Part shown: in pieces, positions 8,145-17,351 of the stretch
Layout of the letters: the number at the start of each line of letters is the position of its first letter
Position numbering within the stretch: position 1 is the first letter of the stretch
Assembly (NCBI GenBank): GCA_000509105.1
Contig: BAIF02000118.1
Span: 62,001-126,000 of the forward strand
Source: Clostridiales bacterium VE202-21
GTDB taxonomy: Bacteria > Bacillota > Clostridia > Lachnospirales > Lachnospiraceae
Direction of reading: 5' to 3'
DNA length: 64,000 nucleotides
Notes under the pieces: model-generated
Databases searched by the model: none
The model's input: only the letters and a program-made list of their open reading frames with translations
Told to the model about the DNA's origin: nothing
Made by a program: the position numbers and the translations under genes

Positions 8145-9746
8145 TCACTCTTCTTCATCGAGCGGCTGATAAATCATATATTCAAATTCCGCCCTGCAGC
8201 GCCGCCCTGAAGTGTCCTGGCAACACAGAACAAGAAAGGTTCCCGTGAACCTGAGTCCATGTACGGCCTCATCATAATAATCATCCGACAGCTGCGAAGC
8301 GTCCAGTATTTCCCCTATATTCTGATACCTTTCCCCGTCGGGCGACCAGCAAAACTGCGCCTCCCTGTTTCTCACTTCCATTCTCAGATATAGTTCCTGT
8401 GCACTGCCGGCTGGCTGGCGTTCGCCTTTACTGACCCTGATTTTTCCATGATCGCAGACAAGCACCGATAATACTCTCCCTTTTTCCTCGTCCCAGCTCA
8501 GATTCAGATAAAAATAATTTGTCGTATCATAATACAGCGCCATGCCTGCTGCCTGCTGATAGTGAACCGGATCAAACCTAAGCTTCGTCTCAGCAGTAAA
8601 GTGAAAGTGTTCCCGCCTTATACCAACCAGGCTCTGTGTATGCAGTGATTCCATGGACTCTTTCCCATACAGGATCAGAGACTGCCTTTCTCTGTTAAAA
8701 TCCATCCACCTGCTGTCTAAAGGGATGCGCAATGTCTGGAATTCGTCCGGGAGCCTGCCCGGAAAGACCATCTTTGCACTCTTTTTCTGTACTGGAAAAT
8801 GGGGCAGTTCCGGAGCCGTTACCGCCTCCTTCGGCAGCCCTGATGGCTGATCCAGTACGAACCAGCCGTCCTCCGTCATCTTCAGCTTCTGAATTGCCGT
8901 CTCTCTGCCTAACATACAGCGGTTCTGGTTCCCGTTGGGCCGTCCGCACAGATGCGCCATATACCATTCCCCATCCTGCGTGCTGATCAGGCTGCCATGC
9001 CCGCATTTCTGCAGTGCCAGCTCCGGATGTCCATACGATGTCAGCAAGGGATGATAGGGGGAGAGCTCGTAAGGGCCTTCGATATTCCCTGCACGTGCAA
9101 CTGTCACTGCGTGCTCATAGAATGTCCCGCCCTCAGCGCAGAAAAGATAGTACATCCCATTGATCTTATACAGATGCGGCCCTTCCGTCATCCCAATACT
9201 GCTTCCCTGGAATATCTTCTGCGGATTTCCTGTCAGACATTGTTTCTCTTCATCGTATTCCTGCAGTACAATTCCATCAAACGAAGCTGATTTATCCCGA
9301 TGGTCCCACCGTTGGTTCAGCAAATACTTTTTCCCGTCGTCATCATGAAAGAAGGACGGATCAAAACCACTGCTGTTCAGATAAACAGGATCAGACCATG
9401 GGCCGCAGATGCTCCTGCTGCATGTCAAAAAATTGTCCACATCCTTATAGTAATTCCGGTAGGTCTTTACATTGGAATAGATCAGATAGAAAATACCATC
9501 GCCGTATGTCAGGCACGGCGCCCATACACCGCCTGAGTCAGGCACTCCCGTCATATCCACAAGCCTCTTTTCATTTAAAGGCCTGCTTATAAATTCCCAA
9601 TGTACTAAATCTCTACTGTGATAGATTTCTACCCCCGGAAACCACTGAAACGTCGAAACTGCAATATAATAGTCATCTCCTGCCCTGCAGATACAGGGAT
9701 CCGGATGGAAGCCTTTCAGTACCGGATTATTAATTATTTCTGCCAT
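8145..9746 (-). CDS. xynB: Glycoside hydrolase family 43 beta-xylosidase
   Basis: 533 residues, matching the length of GH43 subfamily 11 beta-xylosidases such as the Selenomonas enzyme. The five-bladed propeller carries the expected catalytic triad positions: Asp16 in FHPDPC, Asp129 in SGFDPSFF, Glu188 in MTEGPH. The C-terminal third is the beta-sandwich that closes the active site in this subfamily. No signal peptide, so it should act in the cytoplasm, releasing xylose (or arabinose) from the non-reducing end of short imported xylo-oligosaccharides. It lies between two paralogous putative glycosidases and downstream of an ABC importer, forming one catabolic operon. The symbol is by similarity. 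Confidence 0.9.
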   Translation of the reverse strand: MAEIINNPVLKGFHPDPCICRAGDDYYIAVSTFQWFPGVEIYHSRDLVHWEFISRPLNEKRLVDMTGVPDSGGVWAPCLTYGDGIFYLIYSNVKTYRNYYKDVDNFLTCSRSICGPWSDPVYLNSSGFDPSFFHDDDGKKYLLNQRWDHRDKSASFDGIVLQEYDEEKQCLTGNPQKIFQGSSIGMTEGPHLYKINGMYYLFCAEGGTFYEHAVTVARAGNIEGPYELSPYHPLLTSYGHPELALQKCGHGSLISTQDGEWYMAHLCGRPNGNQNRCMLGRETAIQKLKMTEDGWFVLDQPSGLPKEAVTAPELPHFPVQKKSAKMVFPGRLPDEFQTLRIPLDSRWMDFNRERQSLILYGKESMESLHTQSLVGIRREHFHFTAETKLRFDPVHYQQAAGMALYYDTTNYFYLNLSWDEEKGRVLSVLVCDHGKIRVSKGERQPAGSAQELYLRMEVRNREAQFCWSPDGERYQNIGEILDASQLSDDYYDEAVHGLRFTGTFLVLCCQDTSGRRCRAEFEYMIYQPLDEEE

Positions 9747-9786
9747 ATATACCTCCGTCGAAACCGCTCATAGTTCTGAACACTCT

Positions 9787-12108
9787 TTATCCTTCTTTCA
9801 CGGTTTGTTCTATGATTGTGTCAAAATCCATCGTATGGTACTTCTGTGATAAATAGTCTAAGTTCAATAGCGCCTGCCCGTTCACCAGTCCATTACATGT
9901 ATCGTTATCATCCCCCTTGTTCTTGGCTGCAGCACCGGAAAAGCCCTTATACTCCGTATCCGCCAGCCAGAGGGAGGTCATATACCCCTCACACTGTACC
10001 CCCGGCATTGCATATCCGTACATATTCTGAGGCATGGACAAGCCGTGCTGCATCCCCCGTGTCACTATTTTCGCCAATACTGCCAGCTCCCTGTCCTTCA
10101 GGTATCCGGCGATGCGCAGCAGTTCGGGAATAAATTCTACAAATTCACAGTCTACATAACTGCCCGCAGGTATCACATCGCATACTGCCCACCCCGTCGT
10201 TTTAAAACCGTGCTTTCCGAGGAGTGTATTTTTATCAAACGGGATGTCCCAAAGGTAAGTCCAGCTTGCCAGTATGCGGGCTGCATCCCTTGCTCCTGTA
10301 AGAAGCTTCACATCCTTTGTCTGCTCGTACACCACCAACATGGTACGCATGGCAAACATCACGCCGACTGCGTCTATTTTAACCGACTTTTTGTGTGTCG
10401 TATCGTTGAGTCCGCCGATATATTCCACCTGGGAAGCATAATTGCCGTACACAAAATATGCTGCTCTTTCGGCAGACTTCAAGTACTTTTCCAACTTTGT
10501 AAGCGAATACAGTGCTGTCAGAATCTGGGCCGGGAAGATTGCCCCGGAACCCTGCTCCTTTTTGGACGCCCCGAACCACTGCGGCGGATTTGTAAGCGGT
10601 ACTCCCTCCATCGAATATCCGCGGTTCCAGGAACCGTCTTCATTTTGTATCTCAACCAGCTTATCGCAGAATTTGATTACGGCTTCCAGCCATTTCGGAT
10701 GTTCCTTTCCTTGTTCCTTTTCGAACAGATAGCACCGCAGCAAATAGTACATAGAATCGACCATAGACCTGCAGTAGTTACCCTTTACCTTTTTCAGCTC
10801 CTTTGCGATTTCCATCAAAGAGCTCACCACCTGGCTGCCAAGATACCCCTCCAGTTCCTCCCTGTCATCCGAGTACTGGAACGGAAACAGGATTCCCGTC
10901 CACCAGTATACATACTCCTCCTTATCCACATTGTAAATTCCGTTCGGCAGTCCCGACTCCTCAATACAGTGATCCACAAAGTAATCGACCGTTTTAAGCG
11001 CCCTTTCCCTGTATTCCCCGGATCCATTGTCCTTTGCCGCCGCCAGCATGTCCAGGCTCAGAAGTGTCTGTGCCCCGCAGAAACCATATTCCAGAAGGTT
11101 CTGTTCCCCATAATTGCTGCGTGGAGAAAAATGTACGAAATACCCCGCCGGCGCTCCCTTCTTTTCCGGGAACTCCCGGAAGCTGTTGTGGATCATTTCA
11201 CGCCTGTAATGCTGCGCCTCCTCTAAAGTAAAGGGCAGTGCTGTCTCCTGATCCAGAATTCTGTCCAGCTGAAGAAGTGTCGTATTCCAGGATGCCTCTG
11301 TCAGGCTTTCTGCCTCCCCTATGCAGAGCAGATATGTCATGGAAAAGTCCTTGTTTTCTCCAATCTCTTTGTAGGCTGACCACTCTGAACCATCTACATT
11401 GAGACAGAATGAATTTCTTTCATAGAAGGGGTAATCGCATCGCAGGATAAATTCCTGCGTCCGATACTGGGATGGTGCGATTCCCAGGGAACCTATATCT
11501 GTATGATGAATAAAATGGCGGGCTTTGATCTGCTCCCGGGTGATTGTCTTATCCTCCTGCGGTAAATCCCCTCTGATCAGAGATACCGACCAATTTCCTT
11601 TTTTTCCATAAGCTGTGACCGAAAGAGCCGGATTTCTGTCGTCCTTATAATCCTGGCTGAATGTTCCCAGATAATCATCTACCCCGTCCCCGTCCGTATC
11701 ATTATGGTTATACAGGGCCCCGGGTATTATAAATTCATAGTCGTCAAAAGATGCTGCCTTCAAATCCCTGCACCGGAATTCAGAAGTCAGGCGGATCCCC
11801 GTCTGCTCTTTTACCTCTTTGCAGGACACTTTTCGTTCCAGTTTATAGCTGTCCTTCTCTGCTGTCCATACGTCCGTGATGGTATAGCAGTTGCCATATA
11901 AATCCCTGGCCTCTATTCCAGCCTGATATCCATGTTCCGTACTTTCATAACTATCGTACCTAAGCTTTGTTTTCGCGCCGGAAATGTCCTGCATAACTAC
12001 AGGGAAATCGAGAAATATTTCCAGTCCCGGTTCCCCCTTCCCGCAAATTCCTTTCATCAGTACGGAATATTTTTCATACTGTCTTATAAATTCTATTTCT
12101 GTATACAT
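9787..12108 (-). CDS. Putative six-hairpin glycoside hydrolase, paralog B
   Basis: 773 residues, homologous along the whole length to the product at 5739-8078 with long shared blocks (DTDGDGVDDYLGT, SFCLNVDGSEW, EYGFCGAQTLL, YWWTGILFPFQY, GSWNRGYSMEG, GYAMPGVQCEGYMTSLWLAD). The beta-rich N-terminal half followed by a helical barrel is the architecture of many (alpha/alpha)6 glycosidases and lyases. No signal peptide. It follows the ABC permease by two bases, so it is translated from the same message as the transporter. The two paralogs probably handle related linkages in one oligosaccharide, with GH43 removing pentose. Family and substrate remain unassigned. Confidence 0.75.
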   Translation of the reverse strand: MYTEIEFIRQYEKYSVLMKGICGKGEPGLEIFLDFPVVMQDISGAKTKLRYDSYESTEHGYQAGIEARDLYGNCYTITDVWTAEKDSYKLERKVSCKEVKEQTGIRLTSEFRCRDLKAASFDDYEFIIPGALYNHNDTDGDGVDDYLGTFSQDYKDDRNPALSVTAYGKKGNWSVSLIRGDLPQEDKTITREQIKARHFIHHTDIGSLGIAPSQYRTQEFILRCDYPFYERNSFCLNVDGSEWSAYKEIGENKDFSMTYLLCIGEAESLTEASWNTTLLQLDRILDQETALPFTLEEAQHYRREMIHNSFREFPEKKGAPAGYFVHFSPRSNYGEQNLLEYGFCGAQTLLSLDMLAAAKDNGSGEYRERALKTVDYFVDHCIEESGLPNGIYNVDKEEYVYWWTGILFPFQYSDDREELEGYLGSQVVSSLMEIAKELKKVKGNYCRSMVDSMYYLLRCYLFEKEQGKEHPKWLEAVIKFCDKLVEIQNEDGSWNRGYSMEGVPLTNPPQWFGASKKEQGSGAIFPAQILTALYSLTKLEKYLKSAERAAYFVYGNYASQVEYIGGLNDTTHKKSVKIDAVGVMFAMRTMLVVYEQTKDVKLLTGARDAARILASWTYLWDIPFDKNTLLGKHGFKTTGWAVCDVIPAGSYVDCEFVEFIPELLRIAGYLKDRELAVLAKIVTRGMQHGLSMPQNMYGYAMPGVQCEGYMTSLWLADTEYKGFSGAAAKNKGDDNDTCNGLVNGQALLNLDYLSQKYHTMDFDTIIEQTVKEG

Positions 12109-12110
12109 GC

Positions 12111-13100
12111 CTATCCCCTCTTCTTAATATGTAATCGCTTGTTATTCCTCAAAGTATCCAGGTACACTGCCAATAATATAAGAAGTCCTTTTACAATAAT
12201 CTGCCAGTAGGAGGTGACATGCAGCATATTCAGCCCATTATTCATAAACCCGATAATCAGCACGCCGATCATCACGCCTCCTGCAGTTCCAATTCCACCG
12301 TTAAAGCTGACGCCGCCTAAGACCGCTGCCGCAATCGCATTACATTCATATCCCGCACCGGATGCAGGCTGGGCTGAATACACTCTCGATGCCAGCATAA
12401 TACCGGCCATTGCGCTCATGATGCCGGTAAATATAAAGACGCTGGCGGTTATTTTTTTCACCTTGATTCCCGCATATACAGCCGCGCTTCTGTTCCCTCC
12501 TATTGCATACATGCCTCTTCCGAATTTTGTTTTATTAAGCAGGATGCTGGTAAATACAAGGCATACAATAATGACGATCCCCAAAATCGGGACAGGCCCT
12601 ATATATCCGGTTCCGATCGCACTGAACGTCTCATCATAGCACATGATTGATTTTCCGTTTGTCATAAGATATGCCGCGCCTCTGAAGCACTGCTGCGTGG
12701 CAAGGGTTATAATAAAACTCGGGATGGTTGTAAATGTTGCAAGCAGGCCATTGATGATCCCGCAGAGGGCTCCGAATACCAGCGTAATGATAACTGCCGC
12801 TGCCGTAGGGATGCCGCTTTCAATCATAGAAACACAGACACAGCCGCTCAGGGCAAGAACGCTGCCTACGGACAGGTCAATGCATCCGATAATCAATACC
12901 ATTGCCATTCCAAACGCCAGCACGGAATCCACGCTGATCTGCCTCGTAACGGACAGAATATTATCGGCTGTTAAAAATGTATCTGTGAAAACCGACAGAG
13001 CCAGTACAATCAGCAGCAGCGCGATCAATATCATAAAGTTGCGCTTCAAAAATTTTTTCAGGCTTTGGCTGACATGGCTTTTATTGGTGATAAATTTCAT
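12111..13100 (-). CDS. Ribose/xylose-type ABC sugar permease (system 1)
   Basis: A BPD_transp_2 (RbsC-like) membrane protein with 8-10 predicted hydrophobic segments and family motifs such as GCIDLSVGSVLALSG and AIAAAVLGGVSFNGGIGT. The ATG at 13100 was chosen because AGGAGG lies eight bases upstream, giving 329 residues; an upstream in-frame ATG at 13106 is too close to that site, and longer readings run into the ATPase gene. It overlaps the ATPase stop by 20 bases, so translation is probably coupled. It forms the channel for the sugar bound by the lipoprotein encoded at 14681. Confidence 0.92.
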   Translation of the reverse strand: MKFITNKSHVSQSLKKFLKRNFMILIALLLIVLALSVFTDTFLTADNILSVTRQISVDSVLAFGMAMVLIIGCIDLSVGSVLALSGCVCVSMIESGIPTAAAVIITLVFGALCGIINGLLATFTTIPSFIITLATQQCFRGAAYLMTNGKSIMCYDETFSAIGTGYIGPVPILGIVIIVCLVFTSILLNKTKFGRGMYAIGGNRSAAVYAGIKVKKITASVFIFTGIMSAMAGIMLASRVYSAQPASGAGYECNAIAAAVLGGVSFNGGIGTAGGVMIGVLIIGFMNNGLNMLHVTSYWQIIVKGLLILLAVYLDTLRNNKRLHIKKRG

Positions 13101-14604
13101 GTTCATATCCTCCTGTTGCATAATGCATGATCTGTTCCTGGGTGACTTCTTCCTTCTTCGGATGAAAAAACCTGACCAGTTTTCCTTCACACATGACACC
13201 GATTCTGGAGCTCATATTCATAACCTCGGGCAGCTCCGAAGAGATTAAGATGATTGCCACGCCCCGCTCTGCAATCTGACAGATTAAATGGTATATATCT
13301 GACTTTGCGCCTACATCCACCCCTCTGGTCGGTTCGTCCAGGATTAAGATCTTTGGGTTCGACGCCAGCCATTTCGATATCACTACCTTTTGCTGGTTTC
13401 CTCCGCTGAGTTCAACCGCAAGCTGCTGGGTATCCGCCATTTTAATTTCAAGCTGGTTTACATATTCATCTAGGATCTGCTGCTCCTTTTTGGCGTCTAC
13501 GGAGATTCCCTTTATAAATTCATCCATTACTGTGACTGTCATATTAAAGGAAATTGAATTTTCCAAAAACAGGCCGTTTTCTTTTCTGTCTTCAGGGACA
13601 AGCGCTATCTTCTTCTGGATTGCATCCCGCGGTGATTTTACGATACATTTTTCACCCTCCAGATAAATACTGCCGGCCTGAACCTCGTCCAAGCCAAACA
13701 AAGCTTTTGCAAGCTCTGTCCTTCCTGCCCCCATAAGACCTGTTATCCCAAGAATTTCCCCTTCAAAAAGTGAAAAATTAATATTTTCTACCTTTTCTGT
13801 TGTCAAATTTTCAACCCTGAGCACTTCTTTTCCCAGTTTCACCTCATAATCAGGGTAATAGTCTTCTATTTTATGCCCCACCATATTCTGGATAATCTGC
13901 TCATAGCTGATCTCCCTGATGGGCGCTGTTACAATATGGCGCCCATCCCGCATGATCGTAATACTGTCCGCAATCTCATTGATTTCGTCCATTTTGTGGG
14001 ATATATAGATAATCGATACCCCTTTTTCACTCAGTGATTTTATCTGTCCAAACAAAAATTCCACTTCTCTGTCGGTCAGCGATGAAGTTGGCTCGTCCAT
14101 AACGATAATCCTGGCATCAGTGGAAAGTGCTTTCGCAATTTCCACCATCTGCTGCTGTGATATGCTGAGTTCTCTGACTATTGTATCCGGCTTCAGGGTT
14201 GAGAGGCCGATCCTTTCCAATATTTCCGCCGCTTTCTTGTACATCTTCTGATAATCCACAAAGCCTGCTTTTGTCTGAAACTCTCTTCCCAGAAAGATAT
14301 TTTCACCGACTGTCATATCCTGCACAAGCACGATTTCCTGATGAATGACTGCTATGCCATGTTTTTGCGCCACTTCGACAGAACCCAGGCCAATTGGCAC
14401 ACCGTCGATGATCACCTCACCTGTATCACAGTCATAGATCCCTCCCAGTATCTTCATTAAAGTAGACTTTCCCGCGCCATTTTCTCCCGCAAGCGCCCTC
14501 ACTTCCCCTGCGTGCATGGAAAAATCCACATCATGTAATACCTGCACGCCGCCGAAGCTCTTATTGATGCCTTTCATCTGCAGAATGTTTTCTTCATTCA
14601 TCAT
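13081..14604 (-). CDS. Sugar ABC transporter ATP-binding protein (system 1)
   Basis: 507 residues with two fused nucleotide-binding domains, as in RbsA/MglA/XylG. Domain 1 has Walker A GENGAGKST at 40-48, a signature of the LSISQQQ type and Walker B IIVMDEPTSSL. Domain 2 has a degenerate Walker A (GLMGAGRTE), LSGGNQQK and ILILDEPTRGVDVG, the usual asymmetric pattern of this family. It starts at 14604 with GGAG six bases upstream. A stem-loop separates it from the binding-protein gene, which is expected to be made in excess. Confidence 0.95.
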   Translation of the reverse strand: MMNEENILQMKGINKSFGGVQVLHDVDFSMHAGEVRALAGENGAGKSTLMKILGGIYDCDTGEVIIDGVPIGLGSVEVAQKHGIAVIHQEIVLVQDMTVGENIFLGREFQTKAGFVDYQKMYKKAAEILERIGLSTLKPDTIVRELSISQQQMVEIAKALSTDARIIVMDEPTSSLTDREVEFLFGQIKSLSEKGVSIIYISHKMDEINEIADSITIMRDGRHIVTAPIREISYEQIIQNMVGHKIEDYYPDYEVKLGKEVLRVENLTTEKVENINFSLFEGEILGITGLMGAGRTELAKALFGLDEVQAGSIYLEGEKCIVKSPRDAIQKKIALVPEDRKENGLFLENSISFNMTVTVMDEFIKGISVDAKKEQQILDEYVNQLEIKMADTQQLAVELSGGNQQKVVISKWLASNPKILILDEPTRGVDVGAKSDIYHLICQIAERGVAIILISSELPEVMNMSSRIGVMCEGKLVRFFHPKKEEVTQEQIMHYATGGYEHEIYHQ

Positions 14605-14623
14605 CTATGTCTCCTTTATGGCG

Positions 14624-14649
14624 GCACACGATACTAGTACATCGTGTGC
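14624..14649 (-). terminator. Attenuating stem-loop between binding protein and ATPase genes (system 1)
   Basis: Perfect 9-bp stem GCACACGAT / ATCGTGTGC with an 8-base loop, extendable by GCGGC/GCCGC further out. Its position after the solute-binding-protein gene is where such operons commonly place a partial terminator. Its loop side also contains CTAGTACATCGT, a 12-mer that recurs upstream of the PfkB kinase at 17034-17045. Confidence 0.55.
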
Positions 14650-14680
14650 GCTGCCGCAAGTATATATTACGCACCTGTAT

Positions 14681-15658
14681 TTACTCAATTCCCCAATACT
14701 CTTTGTAAGTATCCAGGTCATCTATTGTACAAAGGCTGAATTTTAAGCGTGGATCTTCGCCGCATTTTCCGGTTTTCAGCACCTCAACTGCCTTATCTGC
14801 TGCTTCTGCCGCCAGTTCCTTCATCGGATATACCGCTGTGATATCCAGAGCCCCGTCTTCCATGTTTCTGATATCCCCTGAAAGTCCATCTACATTTGCA
14901 ACCAGAATATCATCCGTCTTGCCGGCCGATCTGACTGCCGCCGCAATCCCGACTCCGCAGTTCGAATTATTTCCAAAGATTGCGGTAACATCCGGGTACT
15001 GCTGCAGCCAGTCTTCCGTCTTTTTCATGGCGGCATCTTCCGTACATACACCGTCAAAGACTTCCAGTACCTCGATCCCCTCATTTTCGGCCATGGCAGC
15101 CTTGAAGCCGTCGCCTCTCTCCCTGCATACAAATGCTACATCGTAGGTCAGAATACATACCTTGCCTTTTCCGCCAAGTTCTTTGGCTACTTCCTGCCCC
15201 ACCTCATATCCTGCCGTATAATTGTCACTTGTAACGGAGCCCACCACAAGTTCCAGCAAATCATCTCCTAATACCTGGTTCACGCTCAGAACAGGGATAT
15301 CTGCCTTGTTGCACAATTCAAATGCAGATTTTACGCCTACGGAATCACATGCCTCTACAATAATCAGCTTGGCCCCCTGGCTGATGAAATCCTCTACATC
15401 CTTTGTCTGCTGGGCCTGATCCAGGTTTGCATCCTTTATGACTGCCTGATAGCCCTCTTCTTCTACTTTCTCTTTAATTGTGTCGCACATGATCGTGAGA
15501 CCTTCGTTGGTGTACATAGATGTGGTGATCCCAATTAAACCTTTACTCTCTCCCTCCGTCTTCTTGGGCGCGTCCCCCGCCTTCTTTTCCCCCGGACTGC
15601 ATGCACACATGGCCGCGGCCATACCAATACATAACAGCATACAAAGAGTTTTTTTCAT
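14681..15658 (-). CDS. Sugar-binding lipoprotein of ABC system 1
   Basis: 325 residues from the ATG at 15658 (AAAGGAG eight bases upstream). Signal peptide MKKTLCMLLCIGMAAAMCAC with a plausible lipoprotein cysteine at residue 20, then a Peripla_BP_4 (RbsB-like) fold: GLIGITTSMYTNEGL, GAKLIIVEACDS, DVTAIFGNNSNCGVG. It is anchored outside the membrane and delivers a monosaccharide or small oligosaccharide to the permease. First gene of the system-1 operon, preceded by a consensus promoter and a palindromic operator candidate. Confidence 0.92.
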   Translation of the reverse strand: MKKTLCMLLCIGMAAAMCACSPGEKKAGDAPKKTEGESKGLIGITTSMYTNEGLTIMCDTIKEKVEEEGYQAVIKDANLDQAQQTKDVEDFISQGAKLIIVEACDSVGVKSAFELCNKADIPVLSVNQVLGDDLLELVVGSVTSDNYTAGYEVGQEVAKELGGKGKVCILTYDVAFVCRERGDGFKAAMAENEGIEVLEVFDGVCTEDAAMKKTEDWLQQYPDVTAIFGNNSNCGVGIAAAVRSAGKTDDILVANVDGLSGDIRNMEDGALDITAVYPMKELAAEAADKAVEVLKTGKCGEDPRLKFSLCTIDDLDTYKEYWGIE

Positions 15659-15706
15659 AATACTTTCTCCTTTCAAGTGAATATTCTGATTATTTTGTTA
15701 TTGTGC

Positions 15707-15759
15707 CCGTGCACGGACTTTCTTTTTCTCAGAATATCACCTGTATATTTAATTGTCAA
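15707..15759 (-). promoter_or_regulatory. Promoter and candidate LacI operator of sugar operon 1
   Basis: On the minus strand TTGACA (15759-15754) and TATTCT (15736-15731) are 17 bases apart. The perfect 10-bp palindrome CCGTGCACGG (15716-15707) lies about 8-17 bases downstream of the expected transcription start, the classical position for a repressor of the LacI family. The likely ligand of this site is the regulator encoded at 4630-5670 (inference). Confidence 0.75.
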
Positions 15760-15889
15760 TCGCTTTTTGATCTTCACTTTATTTTTGTATATTTTCGCTA
15801 TTTATAACTTGAAAATTTCTCTGTTTTTACTAAAAAGAAAACACCTGGAAATACCTGCATGATTTCCAGATGTCCGCTGACTCATTGAT

Positions 15890-16849
15890 CTATTTTATTA
15901 TATCTGTCCGGCTGCCGTTCATTTTTTGCTGTTTGATCCCGGTTACCGCCCCTACATACTGAACAGAGACAGCCGCGCAGTGTGTGCCGTAATCGCAGCA
16001 CGTTCTTAAGTCCCACCCACACAGCAGCCCGTGAATAAATCCGGCCACAAAATTATCTCCGGCCCCCGTGGAGTCCACTGCCTTAACCTTTCTGGCGGGA
16101 AACTGAAAACTCCCGTTCCCGCTGACTGCCGTGCAGCCTTTTTCTCCGGTCTTTATGACCACATTTTTCACCCCATATTGGAGGAAGACACTGCCCATCC
16201 CGGCAAGGGTTCTTTGCTCCGCCCCCGCCAGAATCCGGCTGTAATAGGACGCTTCGTTTTCATTCGGGAAGAAATAGTCTATGTAAGACAGGATTTCCAG
16301 GAGGTCCTCCCTGGAAATCTCCCTGTATGTGGGCATTTTGGTATCCGCACAGATGATCGCGCCCTCGGCTTTGGCCGCCTTCATCAACCGAAGAATACTT
16401 TCTTTTTTGTCCAGCGGCGCCCGAAACAGACTGGCAAATGATACGGCCTTTGCCCCGCGAAAGGCACGTTCGTCCGGCTCGTATCCCGCCAGCAGGGTAG
16501 CAGGGCTGTTGGCGGACTGCCGGCTCCCGTTTTTTTGTACCATCAGATTAGCCACCGGGGTAGTAATACTTGCAGATACCGCCGCATGGGAAACATCTAC
16601 TCCATTGCTTCTGGCCGTATGCAGTACGATGTGGCCTGCCAGGTCATCTCCCACCGCGCACACCAGGCTGACCTGGTACCCCAGATGGGATAAGACGATG
16701 GACTCGTTTAAGGCATCACCTCCTGTATTTAACGAGATAGAGTCCGCCCGATATACATTTTTCTTATAAGGCTTCTCTTCCATCCCTCTGGTGATACAGT
16801 CAACTAATGCCTGTCCAACACATACAACATGCTTTTGGTGTTCCATCAT
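15890..16849 (-). CDS. PfkB-family carbohydrate kinase
   Basis: 319 residues of the ribokinase/fructokinase fold: N-terminal NTGGDALNESIVLSHLGY sugar-site loop and the C-terminal PfkB signature DSTGAGDNFVAGF, with the catalytic aspartate at about residue 265. It phosphorylates a sugar or sugar acid with ATP in the cytoplasm; members act on ribose, fructose, 2-keto-3-deoxygluconate and others, and the sequence alone does not decide between them. It is a separate unit upstream of the system-1 ABC operon, with its own promoter flanked by a 15-bp inverted repeat. It probably activates the sugar released by the glycosidases. Confidence 0.9.
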   Translation of the reverse strand: MMEHQKHVVCVGQALVDCITRGMEEKPYKKNVYRADSISLNTGGDALNESIVLSHLGYQVSLVCAVGDDLAGHIVLHTARSNGVDVSHAAVSASITTPVANLMVQKNGSRQSANSPATLLAGYEPDERAFRGAKAVSFASLFRAPLDKKESILRLMKAAKAEGAIICADTKMPTYREISREDLLEILSYIDYFFPNENEASYYSRILAGAEQRTLAGMGSVFLQYGVKNVVIKTGEKGCTAVSGNGSFQFPARKVKAVDSTGAGDNFVAGFIHGLLCGWDLRTCCDYGTHCAAVSVQYVGAVTGIKQQKMNGSRTDIIK

Positions 16850-16955
16850 ACGACCTCCCTGTTTTAATTCATCCTGTGAAAGATATGGCTGCTGTCAAAA
16901 CGATCGTTCCATCTTCCCCTTGGGAAATCGAACGACATGCCCCATATGTTTCTTG

Positions 16956-17050
16956 ATTTTACGATGTACTGGTTTCGTTTCTATGATTTTATTTCATTTT
17001 ATTATACCTAAAACACACGCTTTTTAACACCCCCTAGTACATCGTAAAAT
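16956..17050 (-). promoter_or_regulatory. Kinase promoter region bracketed by a 15-bp inverted repeat
   Basis: ATTTTACGATGTACT (16956-16970) and its exact reverse complement (17036-17050) flank a TATAAT box (minus strand, near 17001-17006) with a weak -35. Paired sites on both sides of a promoter suggest repression by looping or a dimer of operators. A third palindrome, AACGATCGTT, is at 16899-16908. The remainder of the 16850-17186 gap contains no gene. Confidence 0.5.
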
Positions 17051-17063
17051 AAGTAACTGACTC

Positions 17064-17169
17064 ATAAGAGAAGATAACGTTTCGAGAGAGCCGCTCCACA
17101 TAAGCAGGCGTAGCGGGCTGCGCTGAGGTTTGTGGAGCAGCGCTATCGACAACTTAGGTTGGCTCTTAT
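17064..17169. other. Nested inverted repeats downstream of the small membrane protein gene
   Basis: ATAAGAG (17064-17070) can pair with CTCTTAT (17163-17169), and GCTCCACA (17093-17100) with TGTGGAGC (17131-17138), leaving a GC-rich inner loop that can fold further. No reading frame is supported. It may be a terminator-like structure or a small RNA; nothing decides between these. Confidence 0.4.
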
Positions 17170-17186
17170 TGCAGTTAATTATTATA

Positions 17187-17351
17187 CTAGTGAATGAACT
17201 TACAACACTTGAGTAGTATCCATATCAGGATTCCCCCTGTTCCCGGCGGCCATAAAAACGTACCGAGTGTCAGTATTGCTATAAAACGCATCGAACAGAT
17301 TTCTACTCTGCCGAACATATAAATCAGTATAATGGAGAAAACTATTCCCAT
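17187..17351 (-). CDS. Small hydrophobic membrane protein, 54 residues
   Basis: ATG at 17351 preceded by AGGAGG five bases upstream; stop TAG at 17187. The product (MGIVFSIILIYMFGRVEICS..., then ILTLGTFLWPPG and GGILIWILLKCC) is mostly hydrophobic, with two or three short membrane segments and a Pro-Gly-rich turn. It is about 100 bases downstream of the Mor-like regulator on the same strand and probably in the same message. I do not recognise the family. A membrane-stress, holin-like or toxin role is possible but unsupported. Confidence 0.5.
   Translation of the reverse strand: MGIVFSIILIYMFGRVEICSMRFIAILTLGTFLWPPGTGGILIWILLKCCKFIH

Noticed and set aside
10045..11226. 393-codon open frame opposite the paralog B glycosidase
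   Set aside because: Shadow of the real minus-strand gene; no recognisable domain and the opposite frame is fully conserved with its paralog.
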